In this document: positions 11,194 to 20,852 of the stretch, in pieces
Layout of the letters: every line of letters begins with the position of its first letter
How positions within the stretch are numbered: position 1 is the first letter of the stretch
Source: Bedellia somnulentella
Lineage: Eukaryota > Arthropoda > Insecta > Lepidoptera > Bedelliidae
Length of the DNA: 64,000 nucleotides
NCBI GenBank assembly: GCA_963576735.1
Contig: OY755177.1
Location: forward strand, 13,640,001-13,704,000
Direction of reading: 5' to 3'
Translations under genes and position numbers: made by a program
The notes under the pieces: model-generated
The model's database searches: none
What the model saw: only the letters and a program-made list of their open reading frames with translations
What the model was told of the DNA's origin: nothing

Positions 11194-11412
11194 GTGTAGT
11201 GTCGGCTTTGTATAGCACTACCCCATTTCTTCCGGTGGGTGTACGTAAGTGGCGACTAACGGATATCGTAACGTATTGGGGCTTTTAAGGAATTTTTGTG
11301 CGATGAGGTTGGAGACCCATCACCAACAACCTTTATTTTACCATCTTCTCCCCACTTAAATTTCCAAAAGTGGCTGGGGAATTTCTTATTCCTTAGCTTT
11401 GGCCATGTATGT
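11194..11412 (+). mobile_element. Family C SINE with target-site duplications
   Basis: The block order of the family is present (gtgtagtgtcggc, ctaccccatttcttcc, gtaagtggcgactaac, gcgatgaggttggagaccc, catcaccaacaacc, aaaagtggctgggg). The 3' signature is partly decayed. The 10-bp direct repeat acgtttgaca flanks it at 11184-11193 and 11413-11422, which is direct evidence for retroposition of the whole unit. Confidence 0.88.
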
Positions 11413-11552
11413 ACGTTTGACAAGTCTCTAGCTAAACAATACTGTCACGATGTCACATGACTGAGTAAAATCACTACTATGTCAAGTTCTTCACGATATT
11501 TTTCCACACACCGTAACATCAACTAATATGAAATATGATGAACAAATCAAAC

Positions 11553-11674
11553 ATTATTTTTTATTTAAAAAAGAACCGCCTTCAAAAATCCAACTGAAAA
11601 GTATAAAATATTTTTTATTTATTTTATTATGTACAACTCTATTCAACTTCTTCTTTTTGAAGTCGGTGCCAAAC
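11553..11674 (+). repeat. Left arm of inverted repeat
   Basis: Pairs with 12323-12444 along its full 122 bp. Confidence 0.9.
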
Positions 11675-12322
11675 CAATTTTCATGACAAAGAAGAACGAA
11701 TATTAGTGGCCCGCCCAAGTTGAGTGAGTTCTCCACCCCATCAGCGTATGTCATCCTTATAAACCTTCCTTTTTAATCAATTAATAAAAAAATCGCATCA
11801 AAATTCATTTCGTAGTTTTACAGATTAAAGTATACATAAGGATGTCCCTATATCCAAGACATGGAGAGAGAAAGCGACTTTGTTTTATACTATGTAGTGA
11901 TTTAGATTCTCGATCGTCTTTTTACAAAGTGTTAGAAGTTTTGGTTGTGCCAACTCGGTGCATGCATGTCTCTGTCGAATTGTTAATTCGTTAGTTTGAA
12001 ATCTGATAATCTTACATAACCTAACCTAACGTTAGTTTACTATCTCGCTATCTATCTAAAATTATAATTTACTAGTATTTACAGTTTTACGGTGACATGT
12101 ATATTATGATAATTTCTCTGCGGAGTGCGACGCATGCACACCAGGCTAAGCACCGCTCACTGTCCCCCAATTCCATCCGTTATAAAGCGACGTCGTTGCG
12201 AGCGGATGAAATTTCTTGATTTTTGAGCGCGATTGTGTTACCTACTGTTGTTGAGGCACTATCGATTGATTTATTATTCGTATGGTTTTCTCTATGTAGC
12301 AATTTTCATTTTGGATTCGTCT

Positions 12323-12444
12323 GTTTGGCACCGACTTCAAAAAGAAGAAGTTGAATAGAGTTGTACATAATAAAATAAATAAAAATTATTTTATACTTTT
12401 CAGTTGGATTTTTGAAGGCGGTTCTTTTTTAAATAAAAAATAAT
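12323..12444 (-). repeat. Right arm of inverted repeat
   Basis: Inverted copy of 11553-11674. Confidence 0.9.
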
Positions 12445-12609
12445 AATATTTAATTTTTCTGTTTAGTTTTTAATTTGAAGTTTTTGTTTTTGTTTTTTAT
12501 TTTATACTTTTTAGTGATAAGTTCTTAAATCACTCTGAGTTTTTTTAGTGAATTAGTGATAGTTTTTTAGAGATAAGTTTTACTGTCCGTTTATTTTATT
12601 TTTAAACTC

Positions 12610-13247
12610 AGAAACTCCTTTTTTGAGACGGTTAGATCACTAAAACCTTGTCCTGAAAGTAACAAGTAGTTTTCTGAAAATCGCATCCAAATAGCTTAAG
12701 CGAAACGCGAGATAATCGCCGACCAACATACATACATGCAGGTCAAACACAGAACCTCCTTTCTTTTAGAGTCGGTTAAATCACTTAACCCATCTTCTAA
12801 ATGTACCGAATACTTTTCTGAAAACCGCATCCAAATAGCTTAAGCCAAACGTGAGATAATCGCGGACCAACAGACATCCATACGGGTCAAACACAGAACC
12901 TCCTTTCTTTTTTTGGTCGGTTAAGGCACTAAAACCTTCTCCCAAATGTAACGAATACTTTTCTGAAAACCGCATCCAAATAGCTTAAGCCAAACGTGAG
13001 ATAATCGCGGACCAACAGACATACATACAGGTTAAACACAGAACCTCCTTCCTTTTTTTGGTCGGTTAAGGTACTAAAACCTTCTCCTAAATGTAACGAA
13101 TACTGTTCTGAAAACCGCATCCAAATAGCTTAAGCCAAACTCGAGATAATCGCGGACAATTATACATACATACATACATACATACATACATACATACATA
13201 CATACAAACAATCGAACTGAGAACCTCCTTTTTTGAAGTCGGTTAAC
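12610..13247 (+). repeat. Tandem array, four units of about 141-180 bp plus a partial unit
   Basis: The unit start, agaacctcctt or a variant, recurs at 12610, 12751, 12895, 13040 and 13220. Within each unit are the blocks gtcggtta, ttctgaaaaccgcatccaaa, tagcttaagccaaac and gagataatcgcgga. Units two to four are more alike than unit one. The last full unit is about 35 bp longer because of a CATA expansion. The partial fifth unit ends in ttttgaagtcggttaac, which echoes the arm of the inverted-repeat element 200 bp upstream. Open frames on the minus strand are by-products of the repeat. Confidence 0.93.
13162..13206 (+). repeat. CATA/ATAC microsatellite
   Basis: About ten tandem ATAC units inside the fourth tandem unit, at the position where the other units have only two or three. 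Confidence 0.92.
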
Positions 13248-13455
13248 AAATAATATAAAGCTTGTCCTGTAGTTTGGCTCAGAGTAGCACTCCTTAATCT
13301 CGAACGAGGCGATTGAGATTTTAATTTAAGTCATTGTTGGGCGATTTGTTATTTCGATTTGTTTGGCCTATTTGTTTTGCATCCTTGCTACCGCTTATTG
13401 TGAGTCGTGAGTATAGATGGGTAGTTAAGTTTATTAAAAGTATTGTTTTAGTAAC

Positions 13456-13742
13456 TTGCCTCTTTGGTCCCGCGGTTAAGCACTTGGCTTCAAATCCGGA
13501 GGTCTAGGGTTCGATCCCCGGTGGGTAAATTAACAAATGCTTAAATCACCATATTATTCGAAAAATATGATGATTCCGTGCTTCGGAGAACAAGTTGAAC
13601 CGTTGGTCCCGGCTAATATCATGGTGGTAGTCGTTAGTCTGCCAACCCGCCCTTGGCCAGCGTGGTGCACTAAGGCCAAATCACCCAATATAGGGTAGGC
13701 TCGAGCCCGTTGGTGGAGACATATTTGGGCTGTGAGGTGGAT
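13456..13742 (+). mobile_element. tRNA-derived SINE (family B)
   Basis: The head contains an A-box-like tggtcccgcggttaagcac and a strong B box gggttcgatcccc at 13509-13521. The body has cgtgcttcggagaacaag, ccgttggtcccggctaat, ggccagcgtggtgcac and gggtaggctcgagcccg. The head resembles a tRNA, but no acceptor stem pairs and the body continues for 200 bp, so it is a SINE and not a tRNA gene. Related pieces are at 20134 and 40134, both inverted. Confidence 0.87.
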
Positions 13743-14149
13743 TATATTAAATGTATCTTCAATAAATATATTTGACTTTACAAATGTCCTTGTAGAAATA
13801 AAATCAACGAATAACAATTGTTGATTATTGTAGAATTTCGCATTGAAAATCGGTCTCGGTGTTATAAAACCACCAACTTGCGATAACAGTCTAGCTGATT
13901 GATATCGGGACTTATATAACCATTAACTTGTTCACTGGCAATAAAAATATTGGTTATTGTTCGATTTAATACTTTTCATTACTAAACAATACATACATAT
14001 TTGCCTTTTATTTTTGAAGAAAAAATGAATCTTAAAGTATGATATTCAATTTAAGTATATAAATAGACCTACCTGTCGAACAATAATACACGTATATCCA
14101 AATGGGATCTAATGGCATTAAATTACATATACTTCCGGTAGAGATTCGT

Positions 14150-15678
14150 CAGGCTAAATCCCAATCTATTTTCAAGGATATGGTATATTAATCAATGATA
14201 GGAAATACGCTATTGGCATCCTCGTTGACATGAGCAAAGCATACGATAGGGTTCTTCACAATATTCTTCTGGACAAGCTATCAGGGATAGGCGTTAGAGG
14301 TACTCCACTCGCTTGGTTCGAATCATTCCTTACCAACAGATCACAATATGTCGAAATTGAAAATTATGACCAAGCTACTGGCAGGTTATGTATGGTAAAA
14401 TCTGAAACAGCAAAACTAACAAGTTCTATTCCACAAGGTTCCAACATAAGCTGTATCCTGTTTTTAATTTATATTAATGACCTCCCAAAAATAATAGAGA
14501 CCCCATGTTCACTTTTTGCAGACGACACATCACTAGTAATCCCCTGCAAAAACCTGACAAACCTTACTCACACTCTAGACCAAACATTCGACAACATTTT
14601 ATCATGGCTACACGACCACAACCTAGACATCAACTTTACAAAGACTAAATTAATGCAGTTCCGACCCTATCAAAAAACACCTTTAAATATTAACTACACA
14701 TATAAAAACACTGAGATCAAAACCGTAGACACTTTTTCGCTACTAGGAATCAATATAGACAGTCATCTAAACTGGAAAAGTCATATAAACAGCACAGCTT
14801 CAAAACTTTCCAGTTTTTCCTATGCTCTCTTAGAACTGAAAAAAACCACCGACTTAAAAGCTTCCCTTAGCGCATACTATGCTTATGCACACTCTAGGTT
14901 ACAGTATGGGATAGTGCTCTGGGGTAACAGTACGGACTTCAGTAAGCTATTCATCCTCCAAAAACGTTGCATTAGAATACTAGCGAATATCGACACAATG
15001 CAAAGTTGCAGGAATTACTTTATTGCATACCACATTCTCACCTTACCATGTATGTATATCCTTGAAGTATATAAATTTGTCACAAACCACCTAGAGCTTT
15101 TCCCAAATTATTCGCGTCCACCAAACCTAAGACCTAAACATAGATTAGCAAATCCCACTTCTACCCTACAACTAGTTCACTCTGGTCCCTTCGCTATGTG
15201 CGTCCAGATATATAACAAAATAGATACTAATAAAATAGTTACGGCCACTAGTAAAACATCAAAAATACGACAGTTAAAGCTGTACCTCGTTCAAAAATGC
15301 TTTTACTCTGTTAATGATTTTCTACAAGACTGATATCCGTAAGTTAACTGACATTCTATAAACACACACATAATTACTTCAAACAACCTACCTCACTTAC
15401 AACAACCTATTAACAACTAACACACAAACCTATTAACAACTAACATATACTTAACGCAATACATATAACTAAAAATATATATTTATTATTAAGATACCAA
15501 GTAATTTAAGCTAATCTTTGTTATCTAATGTTTAAATTTAAATGTTCTTTTGTTAATTATTTTAAGACATTGCAGTGCCCTTGCAGGGCTCATGTTACGG
15601 CTACTTCTACAAATTGTACCACCTATGTATACCACATGAAGCAATAAACAAATATGAATATGAATATGAATATGAAAG
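14150..15678 (+). mobile_element. 5'-truncated LINE with reverse-transcriptase fragment
   Basis: Coding sequence is readable from about 14165 to the stop at 15333. It is followed by about 320 bp of 3' UTR ending in aataaacaaatatgaatatg and a short TATGAA repeat to about 15678. The tail repeat marks the 3' end. The 5' boundary is approximate. Confidence 0.88.
14165..15333 (+). pseudogene. Reverse transcriptase, C-terminal part, of a LINE
   Basis: The frame is open without stops from an upstream TAA near 14154 to TGA at 15331-15333, about 388 codons. The ATG at 14230 is an internal methionine, not a true start, because recognisable polymerase sequence (DRKYAIGILVDMSKAYDR) precedes it. Visible polymerase motifs, numbered from that methionine, are LVDMSKAYD spanning the start, SIPQGSNISC at about 66-75, and LFADDTSLV at about 95-103 with the catalytic DD. 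Then come the thumb (LLGINIDSHLNWKSH) and a long C-terminal tail (YYAYAHSRLQYGIVLWG). The finger region and the endonuclease are missing. The palm and tail are intact, so insertion is probably recent. The clade is uncertain. Confidence 0.88.
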
Positions 15679-15834
15679 CACTACCTCACTGAAACGCTAT
15701 AATACTGTTGCAAATTAAATTATATATATTAAGTATATAAATAAAAATATGTATCATAATATTTATATGTATTATAAGTTTTAATTTATTGTATCATAGT
15801 ATTTATATGTTTGTTAATAGTTTATTCTTTTATA

Positions 15835-16064
15835 ACTAGATTTAAGTATGACTGGATTGTTGTATTGTTTGTGCAGATTAACGCATTTTGTTGTACATCT
15901 ATCTCACATGACTCTAATTTATTGACCTCTCCATTCAAAGGTTGTCTGGAAGAGATCGCTTTTAGTGATAAGACCGCCAATTGTACTTTTGTTAATTCAT
16001 TCTGTGTATTTGTAATTGTTTTTCCATATTTGATGTACAATAAAGAGTTTTCTATTCTATTCTA
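15835..16064 (+). mobile_element. LINE 3' UTR remnant
   Basis: It contains aaggttgtctggaagagatc, ataagaccgccaattgtact and gatgtacaataaagag, then a short TTCTA repeat. A second copy lies at 22117-22228. I recognise this as a common lepidopteran LINE 3' end. No codons remain. The second mariner starts two bases after its tail. Confidence 0.75.
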
Positions 16065-16066
16065 TA

Positions 16067-16096
16067 CGAGGGGCATGCCAATAGAAGTTAGATGCT
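16067..16096 (+). repeat. Left terminal inverted repeat of mariner 2
   Basis: Starts cgaggggcatgccaatagaa; pairs with 17308-17337. Confidence 0.92.
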
Positions 16097-16250
16097 CTTT
16101 TCTCAATTAATTGGCACTGGCAAGCTATACGCCATCTTATAGGCTGGCTTTTTATTGACATATTTGAATATAGAACACACTTCTTTTATTTATTTTTTAT
16201 TTGAATGAGCATCTTTTTTCCGAGAATCTGGCGGGAATTCACTTGCAACA

Positions 16251-17292
16251 ATGGAGGTCAGTCGACTTGATTTTCGCGCTATGATTTATTATGACTATAA
16301 AAAAGGTTTTGAACTTTTGGCTTCTACTTTTGGTGAGTCTGTTTGTTCCCGAGAAACAGTATTCAATTGGTTTGCTGAATTTAAAAGAGGACGGGGATGT
16401 CTCGAAGATGAAGCGAAGACAGGACGGCCGCCAACCGCGGTCACGCAAGAAAACGTTCGTGCAGTCGAAAAGCTTATTCGCGAAAACCGACGAATTACAT
16501 ATGTAGAGCTAGAGCGAGAACTAGGAATTAGATCAGCAGCAATGCAAACCATAATTCACGACCACCTTTCTCTCCGTAAACGTTGTTCGAGATGGGTGCC
16601 GCACAAGCTTACCGATGAGCAGAAAGACCGTCGGGTGGATTAGTGCCTATTCATGATAGATAAATTCAACGGAAGCGAGAAAAAAAACGTATATGATATA
16701 CTGACTGGTGACGAAACATGGCTATATAACTATGATCCCGAATCAAAGCGACAGTCGACTGTATGGTGCTTTGAAGACAAGCCAACTCCAACGAAATGTC
16801 GCCGTGCACGAAGCACACAGAAACAAATGGTCGCCTCGTTTTTCTGCAAAACGGGTCATATTGCTATTGTTGTGCTAGAGAATGAAGGAACGGTGAACTC
16901 CGAATGGTATGTGACAGTTTGTGCTCCAACAGTAATATCAGCTTGGTGTGACAAGCGACCGAAGTCAGGAATCCGGCACCTTCTCTGGCACCACGACAAT
17001 GCGGCACCGCACACGTCTGCCAGAACACTAGACTTTTTCAACTCGAAAAATGTCATATTCCTCTGACCTAGCGCCTTGTGATTTTTACTTGTTTCCAAAA
17101 ATCAAAGAAAAACTAAAGGGGAAGAGGTTTGAAAGCAAAGAAGATGCGCTGGTTGCTTACAATTTCGAGATTTCTGAGGTATCTAAAGAAGAGTGGTCAC
17201 AGGTATTTTTCAATTGGTTCAGACGTATGGAAAAGTGTATTCGTGCTCGGTATGAATACTTTGAAAAGATCGATAATTGTAATAAAGAATAA
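16251..17292 (+). pseudogene. Mariner transposase (second lineage), broken by a stop and a frame break
   Basis: The ATG at 16251 opens a frame with an N-terminal helix-turn-helix, a GRPPTAVTQENV linker, and a second helix-turn-helix with RCSRWVPHKLT at about 103-113. A TAG at 16641-16643 (codon 131) replaces a residue that is usually tryptophan in this motif, consistent with TGG to TAG. The same frame continues with D154 (in TGDETW) and D249 (in HHDNAAPH). Near 17055-17066 the frame is lost by a small deletion. The downstream frame resumes with YSSDLAPCDFYLF, which holds the third aspartate, and runs to TAA at 17290-17292. Repeated attcct-like sequence around the break suggests a deletion between short homologies. 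No active enzyme can be made. Confidence 0.93.
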
Positions 17293-17307
17293 TTTTTATA
17301 ATTTTTG

Positions 17308-17337
17308 AGTATCTAGTTTCTTTTGGCATGCCCCTCG
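17308..17337 (-). repeat. Right terminal inverted repeat of mariner 2
   Basis: Ends ttttggcatgcccctcg followed by TA. Reverse complement of the left end with about four differences. Confidence 0.92.
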
Positions 17338-17365
17338 TATACTGCAACATTAAAATTCTGTCCTG

Positions 17366-17506
17366 AAATAAAAGGCATGCATGAAAATATTTATGAATGA
17401 ATAAATGAAGCCTGAACTCGAGAGGTTTGCCAGGATTGTACAAAGTGGCATTCGATAGCCTATGTCTAATCCAATGGGGACTAATGGCATGAGTAGATAT
17501 ATTTAT
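17366..17506 (+). mobile_element. RTE1 LINE 3' end, short copy
   Basis: Readable blocks are tgcatgaaaatatttatgaa, ctcgagaggtttgccagga, gtacaaagtggc, aatggggactaatggcatga and gtagatatatttatg. These match the last codons and 3' UTR of the copy at 17613 (opposite strand). Strongly diverged. Confidence 0.7.
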
Positions 17507-17600
17507 GCTTTTCGCTCCTCCATAATAAAGTGTTCTTTTGGTCTCAATGGTTTTTCCTTTATCAAAGCTTCAATTTACGTAGTGGACCAGCCTTAGTATT

Positions 17601-17973
17601 TAGCATGAGCCATACATACATACATACTCACGCCATTAGTTCCCATTGGGGTAGGTCAGAGACTATCGATCGCCACTTCATACGATCCTGACAAACCTCT
17701 CTAGCTTCGTTTACATCCATCAATCTTTTCATACATGCTCTTTTATTCTTCATACTTCGGACGCCTGCCGTTTTGAGCACACTCTCAATTTGGTCCAAGT
17801 GTGTTCTCCGTGGTCGTCCTTTACTAACATTACCATCCACATTATCTCTATAGATCCCTTTTACCGATTTTCTATCATCCATCCTCTCTATGCGCCCAAA
17901 ACATCTCAACATTCCTTTCATTTCCATCTTTCTTACAATATCATCTTTCACACCATGAGCATAGCATGAGCCA
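17601..17973 (-). mobile_element. RTE1 LINE insertion with 12-bp target-site duplications
   Basis: The inserted body is 17613-17961. The direct repeat tagcatgagcca lies at 17601-17612 and at 17962-17973. The insertion is oriented minus, with its CATA tail at 17613-17627 against the left repeat and the 5'-truncated end against the right. This is the clearest target-primed insertion of this LINE in the window. Confidence 0.92.
17628..17961 (-). pseudogene. RTE1 reverse-transcriptase protein, C-terminal tail
   Basis: On the minus strand the frame reads GVKDDIVRKMEMKGMLRCFGRIERMDDRK, a GRPRRTHLDQIESVL block, RSMKNKRACMKRLMDV, and NEAREVCQDRMKWRS before the 3' UTR. The order matches the copy at 2926-3294. 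The frame runs on to 17978 only because it reads into target DNA beyond the 5' truncation. No endonuclease or polymerase motif is present. Confidence 0.82.
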
Positions 17974-18544
17974 CCCAAAAAAAAGTTAATATCATGATAA
18001 TTTGCTTATGCCCTCTGATTGTCATTGTGTGCACATGGCACAAATTCGTAAAACTTTGAGTATATGGGTACATCACCTACTATTTCGGTTAGAAAGTTAA
18101 TTGAGAATACAGCGTCAATTTAATGGAATGCAATGATAATGAATGAATAAACACTCAATTTACTGCAATCGCAGCAATGATATTCATTAACGATGCTCCA
18201 CTGACATGATTCTCAATAAGTGCGTTTACACTGAACGCCCTTCAAACCGGAAGTAGGCTAATCGACGGCGCACGCGCATACATAGATATGGTATGGTAGA
18301 TGGTTAGGTTAATACATGCCTTTAAGTAAATCTAAAAATCATGAATTCTTAAAAATATAAAATGCCAGTTTAACTCATTGCCATATTTCCTCTGCCTCTG
18401 TCACAGAGAAAATATTTAATCCCCAACTCTGCAGTGCTCCGACCCACTCTTTTGGACAGGTAAGAGTATGACTATTTTAGGGAACCAACTGCAGCATGAC
18501 AAAGTCTTCCACTAAAGTAGTAATACAATTATGAAATAGACCCG

Positions 18545-18680
18545 AAAATAAAAGAGCATGTATTAAAAGATTGATGAATATAAATGTAGCTCGAGAGGTT
18601 TGTCAGGATCGTACAAATTAGCGATCAACAGTATTTGCCTACCCCAGAGCAATAAACGTCGTGAGTATATCTATGCATCT
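18545..18680 (+). mobile_element. RTE1 LINE 3' end, diverged
   Basis: It contains aaagagcatgtattaaaaga, ctcgagaggtttgtcaggat, gtacaaattagcgatc, and cgtcgtgagtatatctatg in the order of the family. Confidence 0.7.
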
Positions 18681-19330
18681 CAAATATGGATCTCTACCAA
18701 CAACAGCAATTGAAACAAATATCTAATACTGGAGCTGAAGCCATCAAAGTATGAAAATACATGTGATAAGTTAGTCAATTTGAATGACAATATATGTTCA
18801 GAAGACAAATTGGAATTTTAAATATCCTGATAAATAACCGCTCCGTTCGAGATTGATTCGAGCACTTAGTGTGATGTCTTCGAAAACGTCTGCCAAAATA
18901 TATCACAGATGAATGTGACAACATGTACTGATGAACTGAATACACTATGTGTTTATTGTAATAGGCTTACGACGATTTGTTACGTTGGTTTAAATTGTTA
19001 ACACTTTAGCTGAAAGAAAATACTGTTTCGCGTACTGGTGTTTTGGTCGTTTGGTCATATAATTCATAAACTGAGGTATAGGTTTCCATACATACCTATG
19101 TATTCATATTGTAGTGTTGACTTGAAACAACTTTGTTTTTTTTTTCTCTTCAGCATTTTGCCCGCCTATCCCCTAGTGCCTCAGAAGATTATCTAGAAAG
19201 AAAAAAAACGGTAGGTAATATTAATAGGTTATATATACATACTATCTTAACCTACTCTATAATAAAATGTTGGGGATAGGCTCTACCATATAGCAGAAAC
19301 TATAACTATTCGCTTCTATCACCTAGATAT
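18681..19330. other. No gene seen
   Basis: AT-rich; no supported frame or recognised repeat. Confidence 0.5.
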
Positions 19331-19413
19331 ATTTAGAGGCGTTGGTGACGGGTTTCCAACCTCATTGCCCAAAAATTACTTTGAAAGCCCCAATTCCCTA
19401 TGTCACCTCTAAC
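19331..19413 (-). mobile_element. Family C SINE, middle fragment
   Basis: On the minus strand it reads gaggtgacatagggaattgg, ggctttcaaagtaatttttg, ggcaatgaggttggaaaccc and gtcaccaacgcc, the 5' to middle part of family C. Confidence 0.7.
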
Positions 19414-19620
19414 TCTTTGTTTACTATTAACATATTTAAACTATACTAACTTCTTTCTAATCATAAATTATAAGCGTACTCGTAAAAACCTACTAATAAC
19501 TTGCCCTTTATCATGTGGATACACTGTTCGAACCAAATGTAGGTACTCCAAACACCAAAAGCGACAGGTTATTTATAATCTACAAACTAGAACCCTTGCC
19601 ACGCCTTTCGGGATATACGG

Positions 19621-19783
19621 TGTTTTTTTGGGCGATGCGGTTGGAGACTCATCACCAACAACCTTTATTTTGCCATCTTTTCCCCACTCAACTTTCCAAA
19701 AGTGGCTGAGGAACTTCTAGTTCCGTAGCTCTGGCTAACCCTTCTTGGGATTTATAGCCGTGAGTATATGTATGTATGTTTGT
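19621..19783 (+). mobile_element. Family C SINE, 3' two thirds
   Basis: Contains gggcgatgcggttggaga, catcaccaacaaccttta, ccaaaagtggctgaggaac, ctagttccgtagctctggct, ggatttatagccgtgagta and a TATG tail. The first third is missing or too diverged to recognise. Confidence 0.82.
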
Positions 19784-19794
19784 AAGTCAGGAAA

Positions 19795-20075
19795 ATGGGT
19801 GAAAGAGATATATAGAGCTAAGTTGAAGGTAATGTTAGTATGTTAGTAGAGGACGATCTCGGAGTACACATTTAGACCAAATAGAGAGTGTGCTCAAAAA
19901 GGCAGGCGTCCAAAGTATGAAGAATAAAAGAACATGTATCATGGATGTAAACGAAGCTAGTGAGGTTTGCCGGGATCGATAGTCGTCTCATAGAACAAAG
20001 TGGCGATCGATAGTCTCTGCCAACCCCAATGGGAAATAATGGCGTGAGTATGCGTATGTAGTACATATGTACATA
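19795..20075 (+). pseudogene. RTE1 LINE 3' end with frame breaks
   Basis: In pieces it encodes the family's C-terminal tail: the DQIESVLKKAGV segment at about 19873-19910, then KNKRTC, the MDVNEA segment, and VCRDR. Small deletions and an internal duplication near 19970-20005 (a repeat of the gatcgatagtc motif) break the frame. It ends with aatggcgtgagtatgcgta. Confidence 0.78.
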
Positions 20076-20133
20076 GAGACATTAAGAGTACGTAGAAGAA
20101 GATGAAATTAGCCATCTATTAGTCTATAATATC

Positions 20134-20195
20134 TTAGCCGAATACTACCGTGATAGTAGCCGTAATCGACGGCTGTGCCCTTTGAAATGTAAAGT
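20134..20195 (-). mobile_element. Family B SINE body fragment
   Basis: On the minus strand it contains aagggcacagccgtcgatta followed by cggctactatcacggtag, matching the body of the copy at 40134-40410. Confidence 0.55.
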
Positions 20196-20782
20196 AAATG
20201 CAATAATAGACATAAGAATCGCTCAGATTATGATTAGCATGTATAGGAGAGCGCAAGGCGAGCAATGGGGCGTCGACCTGCCGGGCGCCGCTCTACGCAA
20301 ACCTTACTTGGAAGTACGCCGGCTTGTTTACATGGACTAACCCACTGGGGTCATTTTTACTACCTTACTCATTAATTGTTACTTATATCTTTCTCTCTCG
20401 ATTTGCATATATGTATCTATCTGCCCATGAATTTTTGTCATTGATTATTGATTATATAGATACTTACTATAATCTATTTGTGTTTGTATATCAGTAAACA
20501 CTTCTTTCATCAAAATTAAATACAATTTGTGATTAAATGTCGTCATATATGCTTTAGTGGGTATGTGGACGAGGGGCTACTGCTTAACCTCAATATGGTA
20601 GTAAGGTCATCACCAACTAACAACAACTGCCGCAATAATAGCTGCCAACGACGATTTAAGGTGTTTTAAATCTTTATGATTTTACAGACAAGTAGATGGT
20701 ATACCGCCACCAGTAGTGATTGTACACCTAAAGCTTTAGTGGTTAATAACTGAGGGCTATATATCTTATTTTTTTAAGAAAG
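20196..20782. other. No gene seen; GC-richer patch at 20246-20320
   Basis: The patch at 20246-20320 has an unusual density of CG and GC steps for this window but no extended frame. The rest is AT-rich. Confidence 0.45.
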
Positions 20783-20852
20783 CTTGTATACGTTATACTT
20801 ACGCCATTTGTTCCCATAGGCGTCTGCAGAGACTATCGGTCGTCACTTTGTA
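20783..20852 (-). mobile_element. RTE1 LINE 3' end, short fragment
   Basis: On the minus strand: ttgtacaaagtgacgaccga, agtctctgcagacgcc and gggaacaaatggcgtaag, the last codons and 3' UTR of the family. Confidence 0.7.

Larger units (their letters stand above)
11553..12444. mobile_element. Foldback-type element with 122-bp inverted arms
   Basis: Left arm 11553-11674 and right arm 12323-12444 are inverted copies of exactly equal length and near identity; one visible difference is in the T-run near 11610. The arms contain gaaccgccttcaaaaatcc and tttttgaagtcggtgccaaa. The 648-bp interior has no coding frame; it includes tgtcatccttataaaccttc and a gcgactttgttttatacta motif that I associate with widely dispersed insect repeats. 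No transposase and no convincing target duplication is visible. A non-autonomous DNA transposon is the likeliest identity. Confidence 0.8.
16067..17337 (+). mobile_element. Second mariner transposon, different subfamily
   Basis: 1,271 bp, flanked by TA at 16065-16066 and 17338-17339. Terminal inverted repeats of about 30 bp begin cgaggggcatgccaa at both ends, with roughly four differences further in. TIR sequence and transposase differ clearly from those of the element at 3411, so they are separate lineages. It is inserted into the TTCTA tail of a LINE remnant. Confidence 0.95.

Noticed and set aside
12781..13120. Two overlapping minus-strand frames encoding similar 63-64-residue proteins
   Set aside because: They arise because the tandem units are open by chance in that phase. 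The similarity of the two products reflects the DNA repeat.
12610..13247. CRISPR-like array
   Set aside because: Whole 145-bp units are repeated, with no short repeats separated by unique spacers, and the genome is eukaryotic.
13456..13530. Possible tRNA gene
   Set aside because: The head has good A- and B-box-like sequence, but no acceptor stem closes it and a SINE body shared with 40134-40410 follows.
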